Shown one piece after another: positions 1 through 8,927 of a stretch of DNA of 55,387 bases. How positions within the stretch are numbered: position 1 is the first letter of the stretch; each line of letters starts with the position of its first letter. The DNA lies in the NCBI RefSeq assembly GCF_004348535.1, contig NZ_SMJX01000015.1:1-55387 (forward strand), written 5' to 3'. A program made the translations under genes and the position numbers. The notes below the pieces were generated by a model that searched no databases, had not been told where the DNA came from, and saw nothing but the letters and a program-made list of their open reading frames with translations. Origin of the DNA: Actinomadura sp. KC216 (lineage in GTDB: Bacteria > Actinomycetota > Actinomycetes > Streptosporangiales > Streptosporangiaceae).

Positions 1-2298
1 GGGCTGGGGCGGGACCAGGTCGGCTTCTACACCGCGCCGATCAAGGCGCTGGTGTCGGAGAAGTTCTTCGACCTCTGCGAAATGTTCGGGCGCGACAACG
101 TCGGCATGATGACGGGCGACGCCAGCGTCAATGCGGACGCGCCCATCGTCTGCTGCACGGCGGAGGTGCTGGCCAATATCGCGCTACGGGACGGCGCCCA
201 GGCCGACATCGGCGTCGTGGTCATGGACGAGTTCCACTTCTACGCCGAGCCCGAGCGCGGATGGGCGTGGCAGATACCGCTGCTGGAGCTGCCGCAGGCC
301 CAGTTCTTGCTGATGTCGGCGACGCTCGGCGACGTGTCGTTCTTCCAGAAGGACCTGGCCCGCCGCACGGGGCGCCCGACCGCGCTGGTGACGTCGGCGG
401 AGCGGCCCGTCCCGCTGATCTACGACTACCGGGTGACGCCGCTGCACGAGACGATCGAGGAGCTGCTCGCCGAGCAGAAGGCGCCGGTGTATCTGGTGCA
501 TTTCACGCAGGCGGCGGCGATCGAGCGGGCGCAGTCGCTGATGAGCATCAACGTGTGCACGAAGGCCGAGAAGGCGCGGATCGCGGAGCTGATCGGGAAC
601 TTCCGGTTCACGACGAAGTTCGGGCGGAACCTGTCGCGGTTCGTCCGGCACGGGATCGGGGTGCATCACGCCGGGATGCTGCCCAAGTACCGGCGGCTGG
701 TGGAGCGGCTCGCGCAGGCCGGGCTGCTGAAGGTCATCTGCGGTACCGACACCCTGGGCGTGGGCGTCAACGTCCCAATCAGGACCGTGGTGTTCACCGC
801 GCTCAGCAAGTACGACGGGCACCGGGTGCGGCGGCTCCGGGCGAGGGAGTTCCACCAGATCGCCGGGCGGGCCGGGCGCGCCGGGTTCGACACGGTCGGG
901 TTCGTCGTCGCGCAGGCGCCCGAGCATGTGGTGGAGAACGAGAAGGCCCTGGCCAAGGCGGGGGACGACCCGAAGAAGCGGCGCAAGGTCCAGCGCAAGA
1001 AGCCGCCCGAGGGGTTCGTCGGGTGGGACGAGGACGTCTTCAAGAAGCTGCAGGAGGCCGAGCCGGAGATGCTCCGGTCCCGGTTCCAGGTCAGCCACGC
1101 GATGCTGCTGTCGGTGATCGCCCGTCCGGGCAACGCGTTCCAGGCGATGAAGCGGCTGCTGACCGACAACCACGAGGAGCCGGCGGCGCGGCGGAAGCAC
1201 ATCTCGCGGGCGATCGCGATCTACCGGTCGCTGCTGGCGGGCGGGGTCGTGGAGGTCCTGCCCGAGCCCGACGACATGGGGCGGTACGCGCGCATCACCG
1301 TCGATCTGCAGGAGGACTTCGCGCTCAACCAGGCGCTGTCGACGTTCGCGCTGGCCGCGTTCGAGGTCCTCGACCCGTCGTCGCCGTCGTACGCGCTGGA
1401 CGTCCTGTCGGTGATCGAGGCGACGCTGGAGGATCCGCGGCAGATCCTCGCGGCGCAGGTCAACAAGGCCAAGGGCGAGGCCGTCCAGGAGATGAAGGCG
1501 GAGGGCATCGAGTACGAGGAGCGGATGGAGCTGCTCCAGGACGTCGACCATCCGAAGCCGCTGGAGGACGAGCTCGACGCCGCGTACGAGATCTACCGGG
1601 CCGGGCATCCGTGGGTCGGCGACCATCCGCTGCGCCCCAAGTCGGTCGTGCGCGACATGTACGAGCGGGCGATGACGTTCACCGAGTACATCGGGTTCTA
1701 CGAGCTCGCGCGGGGCGAGGGGCTCGTCCTGCGGTACCTGTCGGGGGCGTACAAGGCGCTGCAGCAGACCGTCCCGGAGTCGATCAAGACCGATGACCTG
1801 ATCGACCTGATCGAGTGGCTGGGGGAGCTGGTCCGGCAGGTCGACTCCAGCCTGCTGGACGAGTGGGAGCAGCTCGCGAACCCGCAGGACGAGGACCTGG
1901 ACGAGCCGATCGAGGAGCGCGTCACGAAGGTGACCGCGAACGCGCGGGCGTTCCGGGTGCTGGTCCGCAACGCGATGTTCCGGCGGGTGGAGCTGGCGGC
2001 GCTGGAGCGCTACGCGGAGCTCGGTGAGCTCGACCCGGACTTCGGCGCCGGCGCCTGGGCGGACGCCATGGACGGCTACTTCGCCGAGCACGACGAGCTG
2101 TTCACCGGCCCGGACGCGCGGGGCCCGAAGCTGCTGCAGATCGAGGAGGTCCCGGACGACGCGCTGTGGCGCGTCCGGCAGGTGTTCGACGACCCCGAGG
2201 GGCACCACGACTGGGGCATCACCGCCGAGGTGGACCTGGCGGGCTCCGACCAGGCGGGCGAGGCCGTCATCCGGGTGACCGGCGTCGACCGCATGTGA
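1..2298 (+). CDS. DEAD/DEAH-box RNA helicase with C-terminal DUF3516 region, 5' end outside window
   Basis: The frame is open from base 1, so the start and Walker A motif lie upstream of the window. The helicase core is visible: PIKAL near the left edge (motif Ia region), a DEFH Walker B box, an SAT motif, and HQIAGRAGRAG as motif VI. About 400 residues follow that match the actinobacterial DUF3516 extension, acidic and helical. Family members are Ski2/Lhr-like ATP-dependent RNA helicases thought to act in RNA turnover. The next gene begins 12 bases downstream on the same strand, so the two may be co-transcribed. The family call is firm; the substrate cannot be inferred. Confidence 0.9.
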   Translation, partial: GLGRDQVGFYTAPIKALVSEKFFDLCEMFGRDNVGMMTGDASVNADAPIVCCTAEVLANIALRDGAQADIGVVVMDEFHFYAEPERGWAWQIPLLELPQAQFLLMSATLGDVSFFQKDLARRTGRPTALVTSAERPVPLIYDYRVTPLHETIEELLAEQKAPVYLVHFTQAAAIERAQSLMSINVCTKAEKARIAELIGNFRFTTKFGRNLSRFVRHGIGVHHAGMLPKYRRLVERLAQAGLLKVICGTDTLGVGVNVPIRTVVFTALSKYDGHRVRRLRAREFHQIAGRAGRAGFDTVGFVVAQAPEHVVENEKALAKAGDDPKKRRKVQRKKPPEGFVGWDEDVFKKLQEAEPEMLRSRFQVSHAMLLSVIARPGNAFQAMKRLLTDNHEEPAARRKHISRAIAIYRSLLAGGVVEVLPEPDDMGRYARITVDLQEDFALNQALSTFALAAFEVLDPSSPSYALDVLSVIEATLEDPRQILAAQVNKAKGEAVQEMKAEGIEYEERMELLQDVDHPKPLEDELDAAYEIYRAGHPWVGDHPLRPKSVVRDMYERAMTFTEYIGFYELARGEGLVLRYLSGAYKALQQTVPESIKTDDLIDLIEWLGELVRQVDSSLLDEWEQLANPQDEDLDEPIEERVTKVTANARAFRVLVRNAMFRRVELAALERYAELGELDPDFGAGAWADAMDGYFAEHDELFTGPDARGPKLLQIEEVPDDALWRVRQVFDDPEGHHDWGITAEVDLAGSDQAGEAVIRVTGVDRM

Positions 2299-2310
2299 CA
2301 CGGAAAGGGG

Positions 2311-3153
2311 ATGGGCATGGTGCACGTCGCGGTGGCGCAGTTCGCGCCCGGCGTCGACAAGGACGAGAACCTCGCGGCGATCCGCAAGCTCGCGGAGGAC
2401 GGGGCCGGGCGCGGCGTGCACGTCGTCGTGTTCCCCGAGTTCGCCATGTTCACGGCGCCGAAGCTGGACGAGCGGTTCCTCGACTCGGCCGAGCCGCTCG
2501 ACGGCCCGTTCGCGTCCGGGCTCGCCGAGCTGGCGGGGCGGCTCGGCGTGCACGTCGTCGCGGGCGTGAACGAGCGGCTGGACGAGCCCGCCCGGATCTC
2601 CAACACGCTCCTCGCCTTCGGCCCCGGCGGCGACATCGTCGCCGAATACCGCAAGATGCACCTGTACGACGCGTTCGGCTACAAGGAGTCGGCGCTGGTC
2701 CGGCCCGGCGAGATCGGGGAGCCGGAGACGTTCACGGTCGAGGGCGTCACGTTCGGCCTGCAGACCTGCTACGACGTCCGGTTCCCGGAGGTGACGCGGC
2801 GGATCGTGGACGCGGGCGCCGACGTCCTCGCGCTGCCCGCCGACTGGGTGCCGGGGCCGCTGAAGGAGGACCACTGGCGGACGCTCGTCCGGGCCCGCGC
2901 GATCGAGAACACCATCTACGTCGCCGCCGCCGGGCAGTGCGCCCCGACCGGCGCCGGCAACAGCATGATCGTTGACCCGATGGGCGTGGTGACGGCCGGG
3001 CTCGGGGAGGGGACCGGCGTCGCGTCCGCCGAGGTGTCGCCGGAGCGCGTCGCGGCCGTCCGCGAGAAGAACCCGGCGCTCAGCCTCCGCCGCTTCGCGG
3101 TCACCCTCGCCGACCCCCACGCGGCTGAGGCATCGCGGTCAGGCCGCCCGTGA
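2311..3153 (+). CDS. Carbon-nitrogen hydrolase (nitrilase superfamily)
   Basis: This 280-aa protein has the full nitrilase-superfamily triad: Glu in FPEFAMF, Lys in YRKMHLYD and the nucleophilic Cys in LQTCYDVRFPE. Such enzymes hydrolyse amides or omega-amidated acids in the cytoplasm. The short length and the motif context fit the amidase/omega-amidase branch rather than true nitrilases. The ATG at 2311 follows a GGAAAGGGG ribosome-binding site; a second ATG two codons later (2317) is a possible alternative. The 3' end overlaps the convergent Clp N-domain gene by 15 bases. The exact substrate is not readable from sequence. Confidence 0.9.
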   Translation: MGMVHVAVAQFAPGVDKDENLAAIRKLAEDGAGRGVHVVVFPEFAMFTAPKLDERFLDSAEPLDGPFASGLAELAGRLGVHVVAGVNERLDEPARISNTLLAFGPGGDIVAEYRKMHLYDAFGYKESALVRPGEIGEPETFTVEGVTFGLQTCYDVRFPEVTRRIVDAGADVLALPADWVPGPLKEDHWRTLVRARAIENTIYVAAAGQCAPTGAGNSMIVDPMGVVTAGLGEGTGVASAEVSPERVAAVREKNPALSLRRFAVTLADPHAAEASRSGRP

Positions 3154-3687
3154 CGCCGTCAGGCGTTCGATGCGGGCGCGCAGGGCCGGGACGTCCACCC
3201 CGGCCTCGGTGGCGAGCCGCACCGACAGGAACTCGTCGTCGTGCAGCAGGCCCAGCAGGATGTGCCCCTCGTGGATCGCCTTCTGCTTGAGCCTGATCGC
3301 GTGCCGCAGGCTCAGCTCCAGCGCCTTCTTCGCCTTCGGCGTGAAGGGGAGATGGCCCTTGGGGCCGCGGCATCTGCCGGGGGGAAGGTCCAGGGCGCCG
3401 GGCCCGAAGGTCCGCTCGGTCGCCTCCCGGACGGCGTCCAGGTCGATGCCGAGCATGCTGAGCGCCTCGGGGTCGAGCGGGTCCTCGCTCTTCCGGACGA
3501 TCCGCGCCCGGAGGTCGGACGCGTCCAGCCCGTGCTCCGCCACCGCCCGCGTGATCTCCGCGCCGCCGCCGTCCAGGAGGGAGAGCAGGAGGTGCTCGGT
3601 GCCGATGTGATGGTGCCGCAGGCCCCGCGCCTCCGCCTGGGCGTCGACGACGACCCTGCGCGCGCCGTCGGTGAAACGCTCGAACAT
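3139..3687 (-). CDS. Clp N-terminal (ClpR) domain protein without ATPase module
   Basis: The 182-aa protein carries two Clp N repeats: the first begins MFERFTDGARRVV and includes HHIGTEHLLLSLL, the second includes EGHILLGLL. These match the adaptor-binding N-domain of ClpC/ClpA, but no AAA+ module follows. Stand-alone Clp-N proteins are common in actinomycetes and may act as adaptors or decoys for Clp proteolysis. The start codon follows an AGGAGG that contains the end of the upstream HTH gene, so translation is probably coupled to that regulator. The operator at 3929-3972 would then control both genes. Domain call is firm; role is inferred. Confidence 0.87.
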   Translation of the reverse strand: MFERFTDGARRVVVDAQAEARGLRHHHIGTEHLLLSLLDGGGAEITRAVAEHGLDASDLRARIVRKSEDPLDPEALSMLGIDLDAVREATERTFGPGALDLPPGRCRGPKGHLPFTPKAKKALELSLRHAIRLKQKAIHEGHILLGLLHDDEFLSVRLATEAGVDVPALRARIERLTASRAA

Positions 3688-3691
3688 CGCG

Positions 3692-3925
3692 CTAGTCCTC
3701 CTTCTTGAGAATGCGGCGCTTGCCGCCGTGCTTCTTGTGGACGGCCTGCCGGCTCACGCCGAGGCAGACCGCGATGTCCTGCCACGAATAGCCCTGGTCG
3801 CGGGCGTTGGCGACCTGGAGGGCCTCCAGCCGCTCGGACAGCTCGCGCAAGGCCCGGACGGCCCGCAGCCCGACCGCGGGATCCCGGCTGCTCGCCTCCT
3901 GGGCGAGCGTCACTCCATCGCTCAT
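3692..3925 (-). CDS. Small helix-turn-helix regulator coupled to the Clp-N gene
   Basis: This is about a 77-aa DNA-binding protein. A helical region (LRELSERLEALQVAN) precedes a clear HTH, YSWQDIAVCLGVSRQAVHKK, and the tail is lysine-rich. I place the start at the ATG at 3925 rather than the TTG at 3961. The TTG lies inside a TTGACA box, and promoter spacing puts transcription initiation at the ATG itself, giving a leaderless mRNA. Five bases separate it from the Clp-N gene. The GTCAA-N6-TTGAC sites over its own promoter suggest autoregulation, which is inference. Confidence 0.82.
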   Translation of the reverse strand: MSDGVTLAQEASSRDPAVGLRAVRALRELSERLEALQVANARDQGYSWQDIAVCLGVSRQAVHKKHGGKRRILKKED

Positions 3926-3928
3926 GGC

Positions 3929-3972
3929 GTCAATGTAGGTTGACACCGGCGCCGATGTCAACCCATGTTGAC
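3929..3972. promoter_or_regulatory. Twin operator, GTCAA-N6-TTGAC x2
   Basis: Two copies of the inverted repeat GTCAA-N6-TTGAC lie at 3929-3944 and 3957-3972, starting 28 bases apart. The arms facing the centre also pair with each other in a 26-base near-palindrome centred on GGCGCC (3938-3963). The sites cover the predicted promoter of the HTH gene. They are likely bound by that HTH protein; this is an inference from position only. Confidence 0.65.
3932..3961 (-). promoter_or_regulatory. Promoter of the HTH/Clp-N unit (leaderless)
   Basis: On the minus strand a consensus -35 TTGACA (3961-3956) is followed after 18 bases by TACATT (3937-3932). The initiation point would fall about seven bases downstream, at the A of the ATG at 3925. 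No ribosome-binding site precedes that ATG, which agrees with a leaderless transcript. Confidence 0.6.
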
Positions 3973-3986
3973 GCGTGCGCGGAGGA

Positions 3987-5000
3987 TCAGCGGACGGCCA
4001 GGAGCGTCGTCAGGAGGTCGTCCAGGTTGATCAGGCCCGCGACGCGGCCGTCGGGCGTCATGGCGAGGCCCAGGTGGCTGTGGTGGCGCTTCAGGAGGGC
4101 CACCGCCTCGCCGACCGGAGCGCCGATCGGCACCGCGGGCACCGGATGCGCCATCTCGCGGGCCGGGGTCCGGCGTCCGCGCGCACGGGCCAGGTAGGCG
4201 TCGCGGACGTGCACCATGAGGGACTCGCTCCCCGCGTCCCGCAGCATGATCCGGAGATGGCCGGTGCGGGCGGCGGTGTCGATGATCTCCTGCGGCGTCG
4301 CCCCGGCCGGTGCCGACACGATCCGGGAGACCGGGACGACGAGCCCGGCCAGCGGGGTGCGCGGTGCGTCCAGCGCGGCGGTCAGCAGGGACAGCTCGCT
4401 CTCCTCGATCAGCCCGAGGCGCCGCGAGTCCTGCGCGATGCTGCGCAGCTGCTCCGGCGTCCGCGACACCTCCCGCGAGTCGGCTGGCTCGATGCGGATC
4501 ATGCGCAGGAGCAGGTTCGTCGTGCCGTTCAGCGCGGCCAGCAGCGGCCGGACGACGGTCGCGAACGCGCGGAACGGCAGCCCGAGCAGCGTCGCCGAGC
4601 GCTCCGGCGCGGTGATCGCCCACGACTTCGGCGCCATCTCCCCGACGACCATGTGCAGGAACGTGACGATCGCCAGGGCCAGGACGAACGCGACCGCGTG
4701 CGCGGCCCCGTCCGGCAGGCCCGCGGCATGGATCGGCGGCGTGAGCGTCGCCGCGAACACCGGCTCGGAGACCAGCCCGAGCCCGAGCGAGCACATCGTG
4801 ATGCCGAGCTGAGCCCCGGCCAGGGTCAGCGACAGCTCGTCGATCCCCGCGATCGCGGCGGCCGCGGCCCGGCCGCCCCGCGCCGCGGCCCGCTCCAGGC
4901 GGGGCCGCCGCGCCGCGACCAGCGCGAACTCCGTCGCCACGAAGAAGCCGTTGCCGATCAGCAGCGCGAGGGTGACGAGCGCGCCCAGCGTCAGACTCAC
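3987..5000 (-). CDS. CNNM/CBS-domain membrane protein (hemolysin family), short paralogue
   Basis: The 337-aa protein has an N-terminal CNNM (DUF21) membrane domain with about four hydrophobic segments, including GAQLGITMCSLGLGLV, followed by a CBS-pair region ending VAGLINLDDLLTTLLA. Proteins of this kind are linked to Mg2+/Co2+ homeostasis. It lacks the CorC_HlyC C-terminal domain that the upstream paralogue has. The GTG start overlaps the stop of that paralogue by four bases, so the two form one operon and may work as a pair. Confidence 0.88.
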   Translation of the reverse strand: MSLTLGALVTLALLIGNGFFVATEFALVAARRPRLERAAARGGRAAAAAIAGIDELSLTLAGAQLGITMCSLGLGLVSEPVFAATLTPPIHAAGLPDGAAHAVAFVLALAIVTFLHMVVGEMAPKSWAITAPERSATLLGLPFRAFATVVRPLLAALNGTTNLLLRMIRIEPADSREVSRTPEQLRSIAQDSRRLGLIEESELSLLTAALDAPRTPLAGLVVPVSRIVSAPAGATPQEIIDTAARTGHLRIMLRDAGSESLMVHVRDAYLARARGRRTPAREMAHPVPAVPIGAPVGEAVALLKRHHSHLGLAMTPDGRVAGLINLDDLLTTLLAVR

Positions 5001-6343
5001 GAGTCCCCCTCGCCGGTCTCCCGGTCATCCGCGACGGCGCGGACGCGGATCAGCTCCGGCACGTGCCGGTGGACGGTCAGCACCTCGATGAACGCGGTGC
5101 GGGCGGGCTCGTCCAGGCGGGTCGGCGGCAGGTCGACGGTGACGACGTCGCCCGGGCGCGCGACCCGTCCGAGCCGTTTCAGCAGCAGGCCCGCGATGGT
5201 CTCGTAGTCGCCCTCGGGCAGCGCGATGCCGGTCTCGTGGGCGACCTCGTCCATGCGCAGGCCCGCGTCCGTCGTCCACCACTCGCCGGTGCGGATCGCG
5301 AGGTCCTCGCCGGGCTCGTTCTCGTCGGCGATCTCCCCGACCAGCTCCTCGGCGACGTCCTCCCAGGTCACCAGGCCCGCGAAGCCGCCGTACTCGTCCA
5401 TCACGCAGGCGATCGGCGCGTCGGCGGCGCGCAGCCTGGTGAGCACGTCCGGCAGCGGCAGCGAGGACGGCAGCAGCAGCGGCGCCCTGGCGATGTCGCG
5501 GACGGTGGTGCGCTCCGCCTCGTCCGGGCCGAGGAGGATCAGCTCCTCCAGCCCGACGACCCCGACGAGGTCGTCGACGCTCTCGCCCACGACGGGATAC
5601 CGTGAGTGCCCGGTCGCGGAGATCACGTCGCTCAGCTCGGCGGCGCGCGCCGCCGCCGGGACGGTCACCACGTCCACGCGCGGGACCATGACCTCCTCGG
5701 CGTCGCGCTCGGAGAACACCAGGGCCCGCTCCAGCAGGTCGGCGTGCCCCGCCTGGAGCTTCTCGCCGGACTCGCCGATGATGTGCCCGAGCTCCTGCAG
5801 CGTCGCGCCGTGGTGCAGCTCCTCCACCGGCTCGATCCCGGCGGCCCGGACGAGCCGGTTCGCGGCCGCGTCGAACAGCCGGATCAGCGGGCCCGCCACC
5901 GCCAGGTAGACGAGCGTGGACCCGGCCAGCACCCGCGCCAGCGCCTCCGCCCTGACCAGCGCCAGGTTCTTCGGGAACAGCTCGCCCAGGATCATCTGGA
6001 CCACGGTGGCGAGGCCGAACCCGAGCGCCACCGCGATCCCGCCGGACGCCGCGTCCGGCACCCCGCCCGCCCGCAGCGCCGGGTCGATCAGGTCGGCCAG
6101 CGCGGGCTTGGCGATGAACCCGACGACGAGCGCGGTGACCGTGATGCCGAGCTGCGCGCCGGACAGCATGAACGACAGCCGCCGCATCACCCGCACGGCC
6201 CGCGCGGACGCCCGGTCGCCGTCCGCGGCGCGCTGGTCGAGGAGCGCCCGGTCGGCGGTGACGTACGCGAACTCCTGCGCCACGAAGTAGCCCGTCGCGG
6301 CCGTCAGCACGAGGACGGCCAGCAGCCCGAGCGCGGCGTTCAC
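4997..6343 (-). CDS. CNNM/CBS/CorC-domain membrane protein (hemolysin family)
   Basis: The 448-aa protein has the standard order: a CNNM transmembrane domain (residues ~1-190, with GAQLGITVTALVVGF), a CBS pair (~205-330, with GHSRYPVVGESVDDLVGVV) and a C-terminal CorC_HlyC domain (~350-430). Relatives act in divalent-cation efflux or sensing. The GTG start is preceded by GGAGGG. It is the first gene of a two-gene operon with its shorter paralogue and is divergent from the metallo-hydrolase at 6512. Use of the name hemolysin is historical and no lytic activity is implied. Confidence 0.9.
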   Translation of the reverse strand: MNAALGLLAVLVLTAATGYFVAQEFAYVTADRALLDQRAADGDRASARAVRVMRRLSFMLSGAQLGITVTALVVGFIAKPALADLIDPALRAGGVPDAASGGIAVALGFGLATVVQMILGELFPKNLALVRAEALARVLAGSTLVYLAVAGPLIRLFDAAANRLVRAAGIEPVEELHHGATLQELGHIIGESGEKLQAGHADLLERALVFSERDAEEVMVPRVDVVTVPAAARAAELSDVISATGHSRYPVVGESVDDLVGVVGLEELILLGPDEAERTTVRDIARAPLLLPSSLPLPDVLTRLRAADAPIACVMDEYGGFAGLVTWEDVAEELVGEIADENEPGEDLAIRTGEWWTTDAGLRMDEVAHETGIALPEGDYETIAGLLLKRLGRVARPGDVVTVDLPPTRLDEPARTAFIEVLTVHRHVPELIRVRAVADDRETGEGDS

Positions 6344-6386
6344 CCGGCCCTCCCTCCGTCGCGGGGGGTGTGCAAGATCCCCTTAC

Positions 6387-6416
6387 CCGTCCGGCGGGGT
6401 TCTCCCCACCGGACGG
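6387..6416. other. Strong inverted repeat in a divergent intergenic region
   Basis: CCGTCCGG and GGGG arms pair around a TTCT loop with CCCC and CCGGACGG. Because the flanking genes (6343 minus, 6512 plus) diverge, a terminator is unlikely. It could be an operator or a 5' UTR hairpin. Confidence 0.4.
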
Positions 6417-6511
6417 TTGGGACGGTTATCGACCGCCGTGTGTGGAATGAACCCGGGGGAATGGGGCGGGGACGAGCAGAGGCCGCGGCCACGAGTTCGA
6501 GAGGGGCGCCC

Positions 6512-7471
6512 ATGCCCAGACCGTTCGCGTCGTCCGCAGACCTGGGCGACAAGACGCAGACGCTGGAGGTCCTGGCGGACGGGGTGTACGCGCTCACCGC
6601 CGAGGGCGACCCGAACGTCGGGGCCGTCGAGGGGGAGGACTTCCTCGTCTGCTTCGAGGCCCTCGCGACGCCGGCCGCGGCCCGCGACTGGCTCGCCGTG
6701 CTGCGCGAGCACACCGACAAGCCGATCCGCTACCTGGTGCTGTCGCACTACCACGCCGTCCGGACCCTCGGCGCCAGCGCGTTCGGCGCGCCGATGATCA
6801 TCGCGCACGACCTGACCCGCGCGCTGATCGCCGAGCGCGGCAAGGAGGACTGGGAGTCGGAGTACGGCCGGATGCCGCGGCTGTTCAAGGACCCGGACGG
6901 CATCCCCGGCCTCACCTGGCCGACCGTGACGTTCTCGCGGACGCTCACCATCGACCTCGGCGGCGACCGCGGCGACCTCGACCTCGCCTACTGCGGGCGC
7001 GGCCACACCGAGGGCGACCTCATCGCGTGGCTGCCGCGGCACCGGATCCTGTTCGCGGGCGACCTCGTCGAGACGCAGGCCGCGCTCTACACCGGTGACG
7101 CGTTCCACCGCGACTGGGCGTCCGGGACGCTCGACCACGTCGCCTCGTTCGGCGCCGAGACGCTCGTCGGCGGGCGCGGCGCCGTCGCGCACGGCCGGGA
7201 CGCCGCCGACGCCGCCATCGGGCAGACCCGCGACTTCCTGACCACGATGATGCGCGAGACGAACAGGGTCCGGGTGGGCGGCGGGACGCTCAAGGACGCG
7301 TTCGGCGCCGTCCACGCCGCGCTCGCGCCCGCCTACGGCCGCTGGCCGATCTTCGAGCACTGCCTCCCGTTCGACGTCGCCCGCCTCTGGGACGAGCTGG
7401 ACGGCGTCGAACGCCCCCGGATCTGGACCGCCGAACGCGACCGCGACGTCTGGGCCCGCCTCCAGGACTAG
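6512..7471 (+). CDS. Metallo-beta-lactamase-fold hydrolase with altered metal motif
   Basis: This 319-aa MBL-fold protein has the HTEGDLIAWLP and LFAGDLVE strands typical of the fold. The usual HxHxDH box is replaced by SHYHAVRTLGA, so the Asp and third His are missing. The same variant occurs in a subgroup of cytoplasmic MBL proteins of unknown substrate. The ATG at 6512 follows GAGAGGGG. The frame remains open a long way upstream, but that part reads antisense to the CNNM gene and is not coding. Whether two metals bind cannot be told from sequence. Confidence 0.85.
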   Translation: MPRPFASSADLGDKTQTLEVLADGVYALTAEGDPNVGAVEGEDFLVCFEALATPAAARDWLAVLREHTDKPIRYLVLSHYHAVRTLGASAFGAPMIIAHDLTRALIAERGKEDWESEYGRMPRLFKDPDGIPGLTWPTVTFSRTLTIDLGGDRGDLDLAYCGRGHTEGDLIAWLPRHRILFAGDLVETQAALYTGDAFHRDWASGTLDHVASFGAETLVGGRGAVAHGRDAADAAIGQTRDFLTTMMRETNRVRVGGGTLKDAFGAVHAALAPAYGRWPIFEHCLPFDVARLWDELDGVERPRIWTAERDRDVWARLQD

Positions 7472-7706
7472 CGGATCGGCGCCCTGACCGCGGGACCGAT
7501 CCCGTCCGCAGGACCAGTCCGGCAAGCACGGTCTGACGCCCACGTCAAGGACCGATGTCCGGATCTCGTGACAATCTGGAGGGAGCCGACCCCGCGTGAT
7601 TAGGGTCGGAACCGGGCCCCCGGCACCCGCCACGTGCCGGGAACGACCCGCACCCGCCGGTTCGCTTCGCTCGACATACAGGGTTCCCACGCGGTGGGGA
7701 GTGCCG

Positions 7707-8711
7707 ATGATTGTAGAAAGCCGTCCCCGTCCGGTGTTCGATCCCGGCATCTGCGATGACGACCGCGCCGTCCTCGCCGCCGCGCCGGAGCTGCTGGTCG
7801 CGGCGTGCAGGCCGCGCCCGCCTCGCCCCAGGCTCCGGCCCGTCACCGTCGCGGCGCGGCTGGTGTGGATCCCGGCGTTCGCGTTCTTCTACGGCGTCCT
7901 GCCCGGCGGCTGGCTCCGGGTGTTCTTCCTCGCCTCGCTCGACGGGGACGAGCTCGTCGGCGGCGCGGCCCGCTGGGGACGGCTGCCCGTCGCCGCGATG
8001 ATGCTCACCCCGGCTCTGCAGGTCGTCCTGCTGCTTCTCGGCCAGACCGAGGCCGCCGCCGTCCTCGCGGCGGTGAGCTTCGGCGGGTGGGTCGCCGGCG
8101 CGCTGCGGTATGTCCGCGAACCGGCCGCCGCCCGCGCGGCCCGCGAGCACCACGGCTCCTACCTGCTGCCCGGCGACTTCGACCGGGCCGCCGCGCGGCT
8201 CCTCGTCCGCGCCCAGCGGGCCATCGACGCCGTCCTCGGGTCGCAGGCGCACGGCGCCGGGCTGCTCGACGACGTCAACAACGCGGTCGTCCTGCCGCGC
8301 CAGGAATGGGCGATCGCGGCCGCGCTCGCCGAGCACACGCGGCTGCGCCGGGAGCGCCGCGCCCAGCAGCCCGAGCGGCTCTCGCCGCGGGTCCGGGCCA
8401 TGCTCGAACCGCAGGACCGCGCCCTGGAGCTGTCGGTCCGCTCGGTCACCCGGCGGATCGAGGCGCTGGAGGCGTACGCGCGCCGGGCGGGCGAGGCCGA
8501 CGACGCCTACCACGAGTCGCGGGTGCTGCAGGAGCTGCCCGAGCAGAACGCCCGGTACCGGGACCTGCTCGCGAGCACCGTCGGGGACGAGATGGCGGGC
8601 GCGGAGATCCGCGGCATGGCCGAGGACGCGCACCGCGCGGAACGGGCGCTGCGGGAGCGCGTCACGAGCGCCCTGCGCGCCGGCCACGAGCTGAGGCTCC
8701 CCGCCGAGTAG
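7707..8711 (+). CDS. Conserved-looking membrane protein of unknown function
   Basis: The 334-aa product is not recognised. Residues ~45-75 and ~95-130 contain two hydrophobic stretches (VWIPAFAFFYGVLPGGWLRV and a Leu/Ala-rich segment), suggesting a hairpin membrane anchor. The remaining ~200 residues are soluble, Arg/Glu/Ala-rich and probably helical or coiled-coil (LRRERRAQQ, VTRRIEALEAYARR). The ATG at 7707 has a GTGGGGA site eight bases before it. A GTG at 7596 behind GGAGGGA is an alternative start that would add 37 low-complexity residues. It stands alone and converges on the lsr2 pair. Confidence 0.72.
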   Translation: MIVESRPRPVFDPGICDDDRAVLAAAPELLVAACRPRPPRPRLRPVTVAARLVWIPAFAFFYGVLPGGWLRVFFLASLDGDELVGGAARWGRLPVAAMMLTPALQVVLLLLGQTEAAAVLAAVSFGGWVAGALRYVREPAAARAAREHHGSYLLPGDFDRAAARLLVRAQRAIDAVLGSQAHGAGLLDDVNNAVVLPRQEWAIAAALAEHTRLRRERRAQQPERLSPRVRAMLEPQDRALELSVRSVTRRIEALEAYARRAGEADDAYHESRVLQELPEQNARYRDLLASTVGDEMAGAEIRGMAEDAHRAERALRERVTSALRAGHELRLPAE

Positions 8712-8849
8712 GCCCGCCGTGCCGGGACGCGCCGGGTGACGCCCGCCGTGCCGCGCGCGCTGAGTAGGGCAGGGGCGGCCATTGTGTTGTCGCGTACCAT
8801 TCCCGACGAATGCGGACCAGAAAAGGCGATTTGCCCGTTGTGCACGCAA

Positions 8850-8885
8850 GGGCCGGGGCGATGGGATATCCCACCACCCCGGCCC
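8850..8885. terminator. Bidirectional hairpin terminator
   Basis: GGGCCGGGG pairs with CCCCGGCCC around an inner perfect palindrome TGGGATATCCCA. It lies between convergent genes (7707-8711 plus, 8928-9257 minus) and has no U-tract, as is usual in actinomycetes. Confidence 0.65.
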
Positions 8886-8927
8886 CGGGTGTGCGCCGTA
8901 ACGCCGGCGGCGTCGCGGCCGGCCGTG

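Noticed and set aside
184..3120. 978-codon open frame on the minus strand
   Set aside because: It is antisense to the helicase and nitrilase genes, has Arg/Leu/His/Asp-rich random composition and no motif; long antisense frames are expected at this GC content.
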